Shown here piece after piece: positions 13,047 to 22,236 of a stretch of 27,680 bases of DNA. Numbering within the stretch: the first letter of the stretch is position 1; each line of letters opens with the position of its first letter. The notes beneath the pieces are model-generated. The model was given only the letters and a program-made list of their open reading frames with translations, did not search any database and had not been told where the DNA came from. A program made the position numbers and the translations under genes. Origin of the DNA: Fen-999 sp041480065 (GTDB taxonomy: Bacteria; Pseudomonadota; Gammaproteobacteria; Burkholderiales; Rhodocyclaceae); the NCBI GenBank assembly GCA_041480065.1, contig JBGOZF010000064.1, positions 1 through 27,680 of the forward strand. Reading direction: 5' to 3'.

Positions 13047-16000
13047 TCAGTTTGCCGTCTGCGTCGCCGGCTCCGGCTTCGCCGCCGCCTTCAGTTCCAT
13101 CTTGAGCGGCACTTCGTTGCCTTCGGTGTCGACCTTTTCGGGATCGAGCAGGTTCACGCGCTCCATCGGCGCGCCGGCGGTCTTCATGATTTCCAGGACA
13201 CCGTCGCCGCGCGCCTTGGCCAGTGCTTTCAGGCGTTCGTCGGGCACGACTTCCTTTGCGCGCAGGCGCTGGAAGAGGATGGAGTAGAAATCGGCGCCCT
13301 TGAGCTGCGCCACTTCGCTTTCGTCCAGGGTGCGCTTCTCGCGGAACATGCCCGAAAGCCGCGACATCATCTTGCCGGTGGTGCTCTCTTCCAGTTGTCC
13401 GGGATTGGCCTTGCGGAAGCCTTCCTTGAGTGCGGCCAGTTCGCCGCCGCCGAAGCGATCCGCGAATAGGCCTTCGAGCACGGACTGGACCTTCGGCTGG
13501 CCGGTCGACAGCGGCCCGGGGTCGGTCTGCTCGTCCAGGTGCTGGCCCATCTTGGCGGCGACCGTGCGGCGCAGTTGCAGATCCTGCAAGGCGATGCGGT
13601 CGGTCTCGGCATAGGTGCCGCGCACCGCCAGCGCCAGCTTCGGCCGTTTGCCAAGCGCGCCGGCGAGCTTGACCAGCTTCTCGCGCTCGGGCGGCGTCAG
13701 TTGCGCCTGGCCGGCTTCGAAGGCGATGCTCTCGATCTTCTCGCCGCCGCCGAACAGCGCGCCCAGCGCGCGGAACGGGGCGGTGACGATCTTCTTCAGC
13801 ACGTTGACGATCGCCTTCCAGACGATCTGGCCATAGCTGAACTGCGGGTCGTCCAGGCTGCCGGAGACCGGCAGGCCCAGTTCGATACGGCCATCCGAAT
13901 CCTGAAGAATGGCTAGCGCCAAGTCGAGCGGCAGGTCCTTCGCTTCGGGGCTTTCGACGCGCTCGCCCAGCGTCAGCTTGTCCATGATGATCTGGTTGTC
14001 GCCGGAGAGCTGGCGCTTGTTGATCTTGTATTCGAGATCCAGCGAGAGCTTGCCGGAATCGATCTTGCGGCCGGCGAAAGTGGCGGAGTAGGGCGTCAGC
14101 CGCGTCATCTCGACGTTGCGGAAGACGACCTTGAGGTCCATGAAATCGGTCGGCGCGAACACGTCGACCTGGCCCACGGCGCGCGCCAGGCCGTAGTCGT
14201 CCACCTGGCCGTCGAGCTCCACCTGGCTGGGCGCGCCATGCCGTGTGGATAGTCCGTTGATGTTGCCGTGCAGCTTGTGGATGCGGGTGCCGAAGGGCAA
14301 GGCCAGCGAGTAGTCGGCGAATTCCATCTGGCTATTGGTGATGTGCAGACGGTCGATGTTGGCCAGGAACGCCGGCTCGCCTTTCCCGGGCCGCGTTGCC
14401 GGCCCGGTCGGCTTGGCGTCCGGGGTGGCCGGTTTGCGCAGGATCTTGGTGACGTTGACCGATTTGTCCTTGGCGATGATCAGCTTGGTATCGAGGCCGT
14501 CGAGCATCAGGTCGCCGATGCCGAGACGCGCGGGCGTGACTTCGATCTTGCGGCTGGCGAGGGATTTCCAGGCGACGAAAACGTTGCGGCTGCTGCCTTC
14601 GGTGATACGCAAATCGCGCACCGCCACGCCGCCTTTGTAGGCGGCGCCCTTGGCGTCGTAGGTGGCGCGGCCATCTACGGACAATCGGCCATCGGCCAGC
14701 GTCAAGGTGGTGAGCGTGCCCAGGTAGGGCTGCGCCGGCTTGAGGGCGAGATCGGTGAGCTTGACCTGGAAGTCGGCAAAGGGCTCGGCTGCGACTACCT
14801 TGCCCTCGGCTTCGAAACTGCCGCCCTCCTGAGCGCGGAACGACGCGTGCACCGGCAGCGACGCCTTGAGGTCTTCGCTGATGCCTTCGATGCTGACGGC
14901 GATGTCGTGCAGCGCGAAGTCCGCTGCCGGCGATTGCGTCTGGTCGCGAATGTCGGCTCCGAAACCGCTCAATGCGACGCGATCGACGCGGTAGTGCCAG
15001 GCGGGGCCGGCCGGCTTCGCGGTGGCTGTCGCGGCAGGCGATTCGGTAGGCGTCGGCGCCGGCAGCAGATCGAGTACATTGAGGCGGCCATCGGCGCCGC
15101 GCCGCAGATTCGCGCCGCCGCCGGCAAGGACGATGGAGCCAATGTTGACGCTGCGCTGGCGCAAATCGAAGCGGCCGTCCTTGGCTTCGATGGTGTCGAG
15201 CGCGAGAACGGGTTCCGCGTCCTGAGCCGTTCGCAGCTTCAGGCCCGCGAGCTTGGCGGTAAGTTGGTCGAGCGTGAGGTCGATCTGCCCGTCGGCCTGG
15301 GGCGCGAGCCGGTAATGTGCCGACACGGCTGCCATGCCTTCGGGCGGAGCCATCTTTGGCGGCAACTTGATGAAGGGCGCGAGCTTGGCGAGGGATAGCT
15401 CGTCGATCACGATGTTGCCCCTGACGGCAAGCGGATTAAGCGTCAACTCGCCCTGCCACTGAATCTTGGCACCAAGACCCGTGCGCGCCGTCAGCTCGTA
15501 TTGGCCCTTGTCGTTGAGCAGGGTGGAGAGTTCGGTCAGTTCGATGTCCAGCGGTTCGACGCGGGTGGCGAAGCCGGTCGCGGTTCGGCGGTCGGCAATA
15601 TCGAGCCGGCCATTGGCGAGGACGAGGCTCTGGATATCCAGGCGCGGCAGTTCTGCCGGCGTTGCCGCCTGCGCCGGCGGCTGCTCCTTGCTCTTCAGGG
15701 AGTCGATCAGTGCGCTCCAGTTGAGCCGGTCGCCGGGCAGTTCGACCACCGTGGCTTCCAGGCCATCGAGACGGATGGCATCGAAGACAAGGGCACGGCG
15801 GACGATGCTGGCGGACGAGACGTCGACCAGCAGTTCCTTGAAGGCCAGCAGCGGCTTGCCGTCGGGCTCTTCCAGATGCAGGTTGGCAAGCCGCAGACTG
15901 AGTTCGAAAGGATTGAACTCGGGCTTGTCCATCGTCAGGCGATGGCCGGTCTTTTCGGTGATGAACTTCTCGGCCTGCGATTGCAGCAGTGGCGGCAAGG

Positions 16001-16085
16001 CGAGCCAGCCGAACAGGAGGTAGAAGAGGATCAGCGCGACCACTGCGATGGCCACGGTCTTGCGTGAAGGCAGACGGACGGACAT
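13047..16085 (-). CDS. DUF748/AsmA-like envelope protein
   Basis: This 1012-residue protein has one N-terminal membrane segment (VAIAVVALILFYLLFGWLAL, about residues 12-31) and a very long repetitive periplasmic region. Features of the family visible here are INSQMEFADYSLALPFG-like beta stretches, GNINGLSTRHGAPSQVELDG, and a C-terminal part FEAGQAQLTPPEREKLVKLA followed by a helical tail. DUF748 proteins belong to the AsmA/TamB-like group thought to work in envelope lipid or outer-membrane homeostasis; the exact role is not known. The ATG at 16085 gives MSVRLPSRKT. The same frame is open far upstream through the RND gene, but that part is antisense-like shadow. A candidate promoter lies at 16116-16145. 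Confidence 0.8.
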   Translation of the reverse strand: MSVRLPSRKTVAIAVVALILFYLLFGWLALPPLLQSQAEKFITEKTGHRLTMDKPEFNPFELSLRLANLHLEEPDGKPLLAFKELLVDVSSASIVRRALVFDAIRLDGLEATVVELPGDRLNWSALIDSLKSKEQPPAQAATPAELPRLDIQSLVLANGRLDIADRRTATGFATRVEPLDIELTELSTLLNDKGQYELTARTGLGAKIQWQGELTLNPLAVRGNIVIDELSLAKLAPFIKLPPKMAPPEGMAAVSAHYRLAPQADGQIDLTLDQLTAKLAGLKLRTAQDAEPVLALDTIEAKDGRFDLRQRSVNIGSIVLAGGGANLRRGADGRLNVLDLLPAPTPTESPAATATAKPAGPAWHYRVDRVALSGFGADIRDQTQSPAADFALHDIAVSIEGISEDLKASLPVHASFRAQEGGSFEAEGKVVAAEPFADFQVKLTDLALKPAQPYLGTLTTLTLADGRLSVDGRATYDAKGAAYKGGVAVRDLRITEGSSRNVFVAWKSLASRKIEVTPARLGIGDLMLDGLDTKLIIAKDKSVNVTKILRKPATPDAKPTGPATRPGKGEPAFLANIDRLHITNSQMEFADYSLALPFGTRIHKLHGNINGLSTRHGAPSQVELDGQVDDYGLARAVGQVDVFAPTDFMDLKVVFRNVEMTRLTPYSATFAGRKIDSGKLSLDLEYKINKRQLSGDNQIIMDKLTLGERVESPEAKDLPLDLALAILQDSDGRIELGLPVSGSLDDPQFSYGQIVWKAIVNVLKKIVTAPFRALGALFGGGEKIESIAFEAGQAQLTPPEREKLVKLAGALGKRPKLALAVRGTYAETDRIALQDLQLRRTVAAKMGQHLDEQTDPGPLSTGQPKVQSVLEGLFADRFGGGELAALKEGFRKANPGQLEESTTGKMMSRLSGMFREKRTLDESEVAQLKGADFYSILFQRLRAKEVVPDERLKALAKARGDGVLEIMKTAGAPMERVNLLDPEKVDTEGNEVPLKMELKAAAKPEPATQTAN

Positions 16086-16115
16086 GATCGCTACCCGGAT
16101 GGAATGGGTGAGTCC

Positions 16116-16145
16116 ATTGTAGCGCCGCCAGTGCGGTCGCGTCAG
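16116..16145 (-). promoter_or_regulatory. Candidate promoter of the DUF748 gene
   Basis: On the minus strand CTGACG (16140-16145, overlapping the RND stop codon) is followed after 18 bases by TACAAT (16116-16121). That is a 4/6 match to -35 and a 5/6 match to -10. The predicted transcript start is about 25 bases upstream of the ATG at 16085. It would allow expression independent of the upstream lptM-lysA-RND genes. Confidence 0.4.
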
Positions 16146-19100
16146 GCGTTTGCGGTCTTGTGGGTGCGCCCGAGCTTGTCGAGCGTGAGGTAGACCACAG
16201 GCGTGAGATAGAGCGTGAGGAACTGCGACACCATGAGGCCGCCGACCACGGCGAGACCCAGCGGCCGGCGCACCTCGCCGCCCGCGCCGAAACCGACGGC
16301 GATGGGCAGGGTGCCCACCAGCGCGGCCATGGTGGTCATCATGATCGGCCGGAAGCGGATCAGGCAGGCGGCGAAGATCGCCTTGGCCGGTTCCATGCCC
16401 TCCTTGCGCTGCTTCTCGAGCGCGAAGTCGATCATCATGATGGCGTTCTTCTTGACGATGCCGACCAGCATGATGATGCCGACGAAGGCGTAGATGCTGA
16501 GATCGACGCGGAAGATGAGCAGCGTCAGCAGCGCGCCCAGCCCCGCGGCCGGCAGGCCGGACAGAATCGTCAGCGGGTGGATGAAGCTCTCGTAAAGAAT
16601 GCCCAGCACGAGGTAGACCACGAGCACCGCCACCAGCAGCAGCACGCCGAGGCCCTTGGTCGAAGCCTCGAAAGCCTGGGCCGTGCCCTGCAGGCTTGTG
16701 GTCAGCGTCACCGGCAGGCTGGTCTGGCGTTCCATGGCGCGGATGCGATCCACCGCCGCGCCGAGCGAGACGCCGGGCAGAAGGTTGAAGGAAAGCGTGA
16801 CCGAGGGCAGTTGGCCCTGGTGATTGACGGTCAACGCCTGCGTTGACCGACTGATGGCGGCCACGGTGTCGAGCGGCACCAGGACGCCGGAACCCGCACG
16901 GACGTAGAGCCTCGACAGTGTCGACGGATCGGCCTGGAACTCCGGCGGCACTTCCAGCACCACCTGGTATTGGTTGGTGGCGCCGTAGATGGTCGAGATC
17001 TGCCGGGAACTGAAGGCGCTCTGCAGCGCGTCCTCCACCTGGCCGAAGCTCAAGCCCAGCGGCGCCAGCTTGTCGCGATCGATATCGAGCGAGATGACCG
17101 GGCTCTGGTTCTTGAGATTGGTATTGACGTCGACCAGCCCGGGCAACTGGCGCAGCTTGTCGAGCAGGACGTCGTTCCAGTGATAGAGCTCGTCCAGGTT
17201 GGCATCCTGAAGCGTGTACTGGAACTGGGCGTTGGTGATGGTGCCGCCGATGCGGATCGGCGGCGGGTTCTGCATGAAGACGCGGACTCCCGGCACGGCG
17301 GCGAGCGCCGGCCGCAGGCGGGCGATGATCTCGTCCGGCGTTTCGTGCCGTTCGCCGCGCGGTTTCAGGTTGACGATCAGCGTGCCGGTATTGAGCGTCG
17401 GCCGCGCGCCGCTGGCGCCGACGAAGGAGGCCAGCGTCTTCACCGTCGGATCCTTGGCCAATATTTCCGCCACCGCGCGCTGGCGCTGGACCATTGCCGC
17501 GAAGGACACATCCTGCGGACCTTCGATCGAGACGACGATCTGTCCGGTGTCGCCGCTGGGCAGAAAATCCTTGGGCACGGCGGTGTAAAGGCCGAAGGCG
17601 ATGAACAGGGTGGCGACGAACGTCGCCATCACCCAGCCCGGCCGGGCCATGGTCCAGGCGAGCGACTTTTCGTAGCCGGCATGCAGGGTGGTGAAGAAGC
17701 GCTCGAAAGCCCGGAACACGCGCCCGTGTTCTTCCGGTGCGTCGTGGCGGATGTAGCGGCTGCACAGCATCGGCGTCAGCGTCAGCGAGACGATGCCCGA
17801 GACCAGGATGGCGGCGCAGATGGTGACGGCGAATTCGTGCAGCAGGCGGCCGACGATGCCGCCCATGAACATCACCGGAATGAAGACGGCCATCAGCGAC
17901 AGCGTCATCGAGATGATGGTGAACCCGATCTCTCTCGCGCCCTTGATGGCGGCGTCGAACGGTTCCTCGCCAGCTTCGACGTGGCGGACGATGTTCTCCA
18001 GCATGACGATGGCGTCGTCGACGACGAAGCCGACCGAGAGCGTCAATGCCAGCAGCGACAGGTTGTCGAGGCTGTAGCCGAGCACATACATGGCGGCGAA
18101 AGTGCCGATGATCGAGATCGGTAGTGCCAGGCTGGGGATCACCGTCGCCGACAGGTTGCGCAGGAACAGCAGGATGACCAGGATGACCAGGATGCCGGCC
18201 AGCACCAGGGTGAGCTGGACGTCACCGATGGCGTCGCGAATCGAGACGCTGCGGTCGTAGTGCACCTGGAGTTCGATCGAAGCCGGCAGCGAGGCCTGGA
18301 AAGTCGGCAGCACGCGCTTGATCGCGTCCACCGTCTCGACCGTATTGGCGCCGGGCTGGCGCATCACGGCCAGCATGATGGTGCGATTGTCGTTGAACCA
18401 GGCGGCGACCTTGGCGTTCTCGACGCTGTCGATCACCTTGGCCACTTCGTCGAGGCGCACCGGCGCGCCATTGCGGAAGGCGATGTTGAGCGGCCGGTAG
18501 GCGGCGGCGTCGAGCAGTTGGCCGTTGGCGCGCAGCGCGAAGCTCTGGCGGCTGCCGTCGAGCGTGCCTAGCGGTTGATTGACGTTGGCGTTCTTTACGG
18601 CCTGTTGCAACTCGTCGATGCCGATGCCCCGGGAAGCCAGTTGCGCCGGGTCGGCCTGGATGCGCACGGCGTATTTCTGCGAGCCGTAGACCAGCACCTG
18701 GGCGACGCCGGTGATCGTGGACAGGCGCTGGGCGAGTTGCGACTGTGCGTACTCGTCGACCACCCAGGTCGGCAGCGTCTTCGAGTACATGGCGACGAAG
18801 AAGATCGGCGAGTCGGCCGGATTGACCTTGCGGAACGACGGCGGCGTCGGCATGTCCGGCGGCAGCGAGCGCTGGGCACCGGCGATCGCCGACTGCACGT
18901 CCTGGGCGGCGGCGTCGATGTCGCGGTCGAGAGAGAACTGGAGCGTGATGGTGGTGGCGCCCTGGGCGCTGCTCGAGGTCATCGAATCCAGGCCGGCGAT
19001 GGTCGAGAACTGCTTCTCCAGCGGCGTCGCCACCGCCGAGGCCATGGTCTCCGGCGAGGCGCCGGGCAGCGAGGCGGTGACCGAGATGGTCGGAAAGTCG

Positions 19101-19219
19101 ACGTTGGGCAGTTCCGAGACCGGCAGCGCCCGGTAGGCGATGACGCCGAAGATCAGGAACGCCGCCATCAGCAGCGTCGTCATCACCGGCCGGCGGATGC
19201 AGAGTTCGGGTAGTTGCAC
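16142..19219 (-). CDS. RND multidrug efflux permease (HAE1 family, MdtB/MdtC-like)
   Basis: This 1025-residue inner-membrane proton antiporter has the usual duplicated layout: one membrane helix at the N-terminus (MTTLLMAAFLIFGVIAYRAL), a large porter domain, six helices, then a second copy. The proton-relay Asp pair is in SVGFVVDDAIVMLENIV. Other family marks are LPVSELPNVDFPTISV near the N-terminus, KDFLPSGDTGQ at the start of the second half, and IVKKNAIMMIDFALE late. These fit drug exporters (HAE1) rather than the heavy-metal CusA/CzcA group. The start is GTG at 19219, giving MQLPELCIRRPVMTTLL, 10 bases after the adaptor stop. No TolC-like outer-membrane gene follows, so the pump probably borrows one. 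Substrates cannot be predicted. Confidence 0.95.
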   Translation of the reverse strand: MQLPELCIRRPVMTTLLMAAFLIFGVIAYRALPVSELPNVDFPTISVTASLPGASPETMASAVATPLEKQFSTIAGLDSMTSSSAQGATTITLQFSLDRDIDAAAQDVQSAIAGAQRSLPPDMPTPPSFRKVNPADSPIFFVAMYSKTLPTWVVDEYAQSQLAQRLSTITGVAQVLVYGSQKYAVRIQADPAQLASRGIGIDELQQAVKNANVNQPLGTLDGSRQSFALRANGQLLDAAAYRPLNIAFRNGAPVRLDEVAKVIDSVENAKVAAWFNDNRTIMLAVMRQPGANTVETVDAIKRVLPTFQASLPASIELQVHYDRSVSIRDAIGDVQLTLVLAGILVILVILLFLRNLSATVIPSLALPISIIGTFAAMYVLGYSLDNLSLLALTLSVGFVVDDAIVMLENIVRHVEAGEEPFDAAIKGAREIGFTIISMTLSLMAVFIPVMFMGGIVGRLLHEFAVTICAAILVSGIVSLTLTPMLCSRYIRHDAPEEHGRVFRAFERFFTTLHAGYEKSLAWTMARPGWVMATFVATLFIAFGLYTAVPKDFLPSGDTGQIVVSIEGPQDVSFAAMVQRQRAVAEILAKDPTVKTLASFVGASGARPTLNTGTLIVNLKPRGERHETPDEIIARLRPALAAVPGVRVFMQNPPPIRIGGTITNAQFQYTLQDANLDELYHWNDVLLDKLRQLPGLVDVNTNLKNQSPVISLDIDRDKLAPLGLSFGQVEDALQSAFSSRQISTIYGATNQYQVVLEVPPEFQADPSTLSRLYVRAGSGVLVPLDTVAAISRSTQALTVNHQGQLPSVTLSFNLLPGVSLGAAVDRIRAMERQTSLPVTLTTSLQGTAQAFEASTKGLGVLLLVAVLVVYLVLGILYESFIHPLTILSGLPAAGLGALLTLLIFRVDLSIYAFVGIIMLVGIVKKNAIMMIDFALEKQRKEGMEPAKAIFAACLIRFRPIMMTTMAALVGTLPIAVGFGAGGEVRRPLGLAVVGGLMVSQFLTLYLTPVVYLTLDKLGRTHKTANA

Positions 19220-19229
19220 GGCCGGAGGC

Positions 19230-20351
19230 CTATGGCTTCGCTTCGGCCGGCCGGACCTTGGCGCCGGGGATCAGGCGCAACTGGCCGTCGACGACCACGG
19301 TCTCGCCGGCGGCGACTCCCTTGTCGATCACGGCGACGGTCTTCTGCGTCGCCACGAGGCTCACTTTGCGCAGCTCGGCGGTGTTGTCGGCCCGGACCAC
19401 GAACAGGAACGGCCCTTCCGGACCCTGCTGCACGGCCTCTGTGGGCACGGTGACGACCTGCTTCAACACCTCGAGCACCAGTGACACGTCGACGAACTGG
19501 CCGGGCGCCTGCTTCTCGTCGGCGTTGGCGATGGTCGCCTTCATCTGGATTGTCCCGGTCGTCGGGTCGACAGTGTTGTCGAGGAAACGGACCTCGCCGG
19601 CGATGCGCTCGGCAGCGCCGGGCAGGGTGATCGTGGCCGGCACGGCCTTCCGGCCGCGGGCGATCGCAACGCGAAGCCCGGGCAGATATTTCTCGGCCAC
19701 CGCGAAGCCGACATAAAGCGGCTTCACGCAGTTCACCACCGCAAGCGCCGTATCGTTTGCCTTCACGGCGGTGCCCGGATAGGCCAGGCGCGCGCCGACG
19801 ATGCCGTCGAAGGGCGCCGGCACCGTCGCGTAGCCGACTTGCAGTCGTGCCAGATCCGTCGCCGCCTGATCGGCCTTCAGCGTAGCCTCGGCAGTCGCCA
19901 GGGCGGTGCGCATGTCCTCGACCGCCGTGTCGGAGACGAAGCCCTTGGCCTTGAGGGCGACGTAGCGCTCGACGTCGGCACGCGCCTTGGCCTGCTGGGC
20001 CCGGTCGCGCGCCAGGTTGGCCTCGGCCTGGCGCAGCCGGGCGTCGAAATCGGCCGGGTCGAGGCGCACCAGGACATCGCCGTGGCGCACATGCTGTCCT
20101 TCGACGAAGGGTACCGCCTGTACCTGGCCGTCGACGCGCGCCCTGACGGTAACCGTTTCGAAGGCGGCCGTGCGGCCGGTGACTTCGAGGGTCAGCGGCA
20201 CGTCCTTGAGTTCTGCCTTGGCCATGCTTACCGGTACTTCGGCCGGGCTCTGGCCCTTCTTGGCCGGCGAAGCGGCGATGCCGAAATAGACCCACGCGCC
20301 GATGGCGGTGGCGATCACGGCGGCGATCAACAGGCCTCGCTTCTTGTTCAT
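19230..20351 (-). CDS. RND efflux periplasmic adaptor (membrane fusion protein)
   Basis: This 373-residue adaptor has an N-terminal hydrophobic anchor (LLIAAVIATAIGAWVYFGIA, no lipobox Cys). It has the split lipoyl domain (VTVRARVDGQVQAVPFVEGQ then YATVPAPFDGIVGARLAYPG), an alpha-hairpin between them (about residues 100-170), and beta-barrel and membrane-proximal domains (VRFLDNTVDPTTGTIQMKA). It links the inner-membrane pump to an outer-membrane channel. The permease gene follows after 10 bases and lysA precedes by 4, so these genes are almost certainly one transcript. Confidence 0.93.
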   Translation of the reverse strand: MNKKRGLLIAAVIATAIGAWVYFGIAASPAKKGQSPAEVPVSMAKAELKDVPLTLEVTGRTAAFETVTVRARVDGQVQAVPFVEGQHVRHGDVLVRLDPADFDARLRQAEANLARDRAQQAKARADVERYVALKAKGFVSDTAVEDMRTALATAEATLKADQAATDLARLQVGYATVPAPFDGIVGARLAYPGTAVKANDTALAVVNCVKPLYVGFAVAEKYLPGLRVAIARGRKAVPATITLPGAAERIAGEVRFLDNTVDPTTGTIQMKATIANADEKQAPGQFVDVSLVLEVLKQVVTVPTEAVQQGPEGPFLFVVRADNTAELRKVSLVATQKTVAVIDKGVAAGETVVVDGQLRLIPGAKVRPAEAKP

Positions 20352-20355
20352 GGAC

Positions 20356-21600
20356 TCAGGGCAGGATGGATTCGAGCGCGAACAGTTCGGCGGTTTCCTC
20401 GCGGCGGCGGACGAGATGGACCTTGTCGCCGTCGACCATCACTTCGGCGGCCCGCGGCCGGCTGTTGTAGTTGGAACTCATCGCCATGCCGTAGGCGCCG
20501 GCCGACATCACCGCCAGCAGGTCGCCCTCGGCGAGCGCGAGTTCGCGGTCCTGGCCGAGAAAATCGCCCGATTCGCAGACCGGCCCGACGATGTCGTAGG
20601 TCGTCGCGCTGCCGTGGCGCGGCGTCACGGCGACGATGCCGTGCCAGGCGTCGTAAAGCGCCGGCCGCTTGAGGTCGTTCATCGCGGCGTCGACGACGGC
20701 GAAGCTCTTCTCGGCGCCGTGCTTCAGGAATTCGACGCGGGTCAGCAGCACGCCGGCGTTGCCGACCAGCGAGCGGCCGGGTTCAAACAGCAGTTGCTCC
20801 TTGCGCCCCTCAAGCACTTTCAGGATCGGCGCCAGGTAATCGGCGACCGACGGTACGACCTCGTCGCGATAGCGTATGCCCTTGCCGCCGCCCAGATCGA
20901 GATGCTCGACGACGATGCCCTCGGCCGCCAGCCGGTCGGCCAGTTCCACCACCTTGGTGGCGGCTTCGGCGGCCGGTGCCGGGTCGAGCAGTTGCGAGCC
21001 GATATGGCAGCCGATGCCGCGCACCACCAGCCCCGGCAGATCGGCCGCGCGCCGGTAGAGCGCCGGCGCGTCTTCGATGGCAACGCCGAACTTGGCGGTC
21101 TTCAGGCCCGTCGAGATGTAGGGATGGGTCTTGGCATCGACGTCCGGATTCACGCGCAGCGCGAGGGGCGCGCGCGCGCCGTGGGCGAGCGCGACCTCGT
21201 TCAGCGTTTCGAGTTCGGAGGCCGATTCGACGTTGAAGCAGCGCACGCCTGCCGCCAGCGCCTGTTCCATCTCGGCCCGGCGTTTGCCGACGCCGGAAAA
21301 GATCACCTTGCCGGCATCGCCCCCCGCCGCGAGCACGCGCGCCAGTTCGCCGCCGGAAACGATGTCGAAGCCGGCGCCGAGGCGGGCAAAGAGGTTGAGC
21401 ACGGCGAGGTTGGAATTGGACTTGACGGCGAAACAGACCATCGCGTTTCGGCCGACCAGGGCGGCCCGGTAGTCCTCGAAGGCGGCGGTCAGCGCGGCGC
21501 GGGAATAGACGTAACAGGGTGTGCCGAAGCGGGCGGCGATTTGCTCCAGCGGCACGCCCTCGGCGCAGAGGCCGCCGCCTTGGGACGTGAAACCGGTCAT
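20356..21600 (-). CDS. lysA: Diaminopimelate decarboxylase
   Basis: This PLP enzyme converts meso-diaminopimelate to L-lysine, the last step of lysine synthesis. It is 414 residues, normal for the family. K60 in CFAVKSNSN is the PLP-binding Lys; HLDLGGGKGIRY binds the cofactor phosphate; LLFEPGRSLVGNAG and GPVCESGDFLGQD carry substrate and active-site residues (Cys in CESGD), and the C-terminal GAYGMAMSSNYNSRPR motif completes the dimeric site. The ATG overlaps the lptM stop by four bases (ATGA), so translation is likely coupled. The family order lptM-lysA next to cyaY is common in proteobacteria. Confidence 0.97.
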   Translation of the reverse strand: MTGFTSQGGGLCAEGVPLEQIAARFGTPCYVYSRAALTAAFEDYRAALVGRNAMVCFAVKSNSNLAVLNLFARLGAGFDIVSGGELARVLAAGGDAGKVIFSGVGKRRAEMEQALAAGVRCFNVESASELETLNEVALAHGARAPLALRVNPDVDAKTHPYISTGLKTAKFGVAIEDAPALYRRAADLPGLVVRGIGCHIGSQLLDPAPAAEAATKVVELADRLAAEGIVVEHLDLGGGKGIRYRDEVVPSVADYLAPILKVLEGRKEQLLFEPGRSLVGNAGVLLTRVEFLKHGAEKSFAVVDAAMNDLKRPALYDAWHGIVAVTPRHGSATTYDIVGPVCESGDFLGQDRELALAEGDLLAVMSAGAYGMAMSSNYNSRPRAAEVMVDGDKVHLVRRREETAELFALESILP

Positions 21601-21758
21601 TGCCCGGCCTCGGCAGGCTTGCTGCTATTATCGGCCGGCGCCGGCGCGGGGGAAGGCGCACTGGCTGCCGGCTTGGGCGGCGGCAGGACCAGCGGCCCCT
21701 TGGAACCGCAACCGGCAACAAGAGCCAGAAGGCTGCTGAGAATCAGAATTGAGCGCAT
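21597..21758 (-). CDS. lptM: Small lipoprotein LptM (YifL-like)
   Basis: A 53-residue open frame, easily missed because of its size, encodes MRSILILSSLLALVAGCGSK followed by GPLVLPPP and a Pro/Ala-rich tail ending EAGQ. The lipobox LVAG-C puts the lipidated Cys at residue 17, and the CGSKGPL stretch just after it is the conserved signature of LptM/YifL. In E. coli LptM binds the LptD-LptE translocon and helps LptD mature. The gene overlaps lysA by four bases and diverges from cyaY, matching the usual neighbourhood. The ribosome binding site is weak. Confidence 0.9.
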   Translation of the reverse strand: MRSILILSSLLALVAGCGSKGPLVLPPPKPAASAPSPAPAPADNSSKPAEAGQ

Positions 21759-21807
21759 GGTGTCCAAGTTCGCCAGACTAACTGGGCGATGTTAACACGG
21801 GCTGATT

Positions 21808-22125
21808 ATGGAAGAACGCGAATTCAATGCCTTGGCGGACGCCATGCTTCGGCGGATCGAGGATGCCATCGAGTCCTGCGACGCGGACCTGGACCTGGAA
21901 GTGAAGCCGGGCGGCGTGCTTGAACTGGAGTTTGCCGACGGCAGCAAGATCATCGTCAACCGTCACACCGCAGCGCGGGAAATCTGGGTCGCAGCCCGCT
22001 CCGGCGGCTACCATTTCCGGCCCGACGGCGAGCGCTGGATCGCCAGCCGCGACGGCGCCGAGCTGATGGCGGTCTTGTCCCGCTGCATCTCCGAACAGGC
22101 CGGCCAGACAGTCCGGATTTCCTGA
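21808..22125 (+). CDS. cyaY: CyaY, bacterial frataxin
   Basis: This 105-residue iron-binding frataxin homologue modulates Fe-S cluster assembly on IscS. The acidic N-terminal helix (MEEREFNALADAMLRRIEDA then ESCDADLDLE) provides the acidic ridge. The sheet carries LELEFADGSKIIVNRHTAAREIWVAARSGGYHF, with the conserved N-R-H/Q and EIW(V)A-R-GG(Y/F)HF pattern, and the final helix follows ELMAVLSRCI. The gene diverges from lptM over only 49 bases, where I see no convincing promoter for either direction. The gap from 22126 to the pilin promoter at 22188 shows no clear terminator. Confidence 0.95.
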   Translation: MEEREFNALADAMLRRIEDAIESCDADLDLEVKPGGVLELEFADGSKIIVNRHTAAREIWVAARSGGYHFRPDGERWIASRDGAELMAVLSRCISEQAGQTVRIS

Positions 22126-22187
22126 GCCAGCGCTCGTTTCGGCAGTTCATCCGGCGATTCGGTCCGTTCGTCGGGATATCGTTGTCA

Positions 22188-22216
22188 TTGACAGCGCGGC
22201 TGGCTACAAATGCAAT
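22188..22216 (+). promoter_or_regulatory. Candidate sigma-70 promoter of the minor-pilin operon
   Basis: TTGACA (22188-22193, perfect -35) is followed after exactly 17 bases by TGCAAT (22211-22216, 4/6 match to -10). The predicted transcript start is near 22223, just before the AGGAGG ribosome site (22225-22230) of the first pilin gene. No sigma-54 site with GG-N10-GC spacing was seen in this gap. Confidence 0.5.
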
Positions 22217-22236
22217 TGGTAAATAGGAGGTCGACC

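Noticed and set aside
13047..17765. A 1572-residue open frame on the minus strand that would fuse RND-region sequence to the DUF748 protein
   Set aside because: The part above 16085 is an out-of-frame reading of the RND permease, with Arg/Ala/Gly-rich low-complexity sequence. The DUF748 protein has a clear start with a membrane anchor at 16085.
16970..18124. Plus-strand open frames opposite the RND permease
   Set aside because: They have Asp/Arg/His-rich composition, no ribosome site and no recognisable family, and are fully covered by the conserved permease on the other strand.
22126..22187. Intrinsic terminator after cyaY
   Set aside because: No stem of useful length followed by a T-run could be found in this gap.
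22200..22216. Sigma-54 promoter before the pilin operon (TGGCTACAAATGC)
   Set aside because: GG and GC are eight bases apart instead of the required ten, and a sigma-70 pair with exact 17-base spacing overlaps it.
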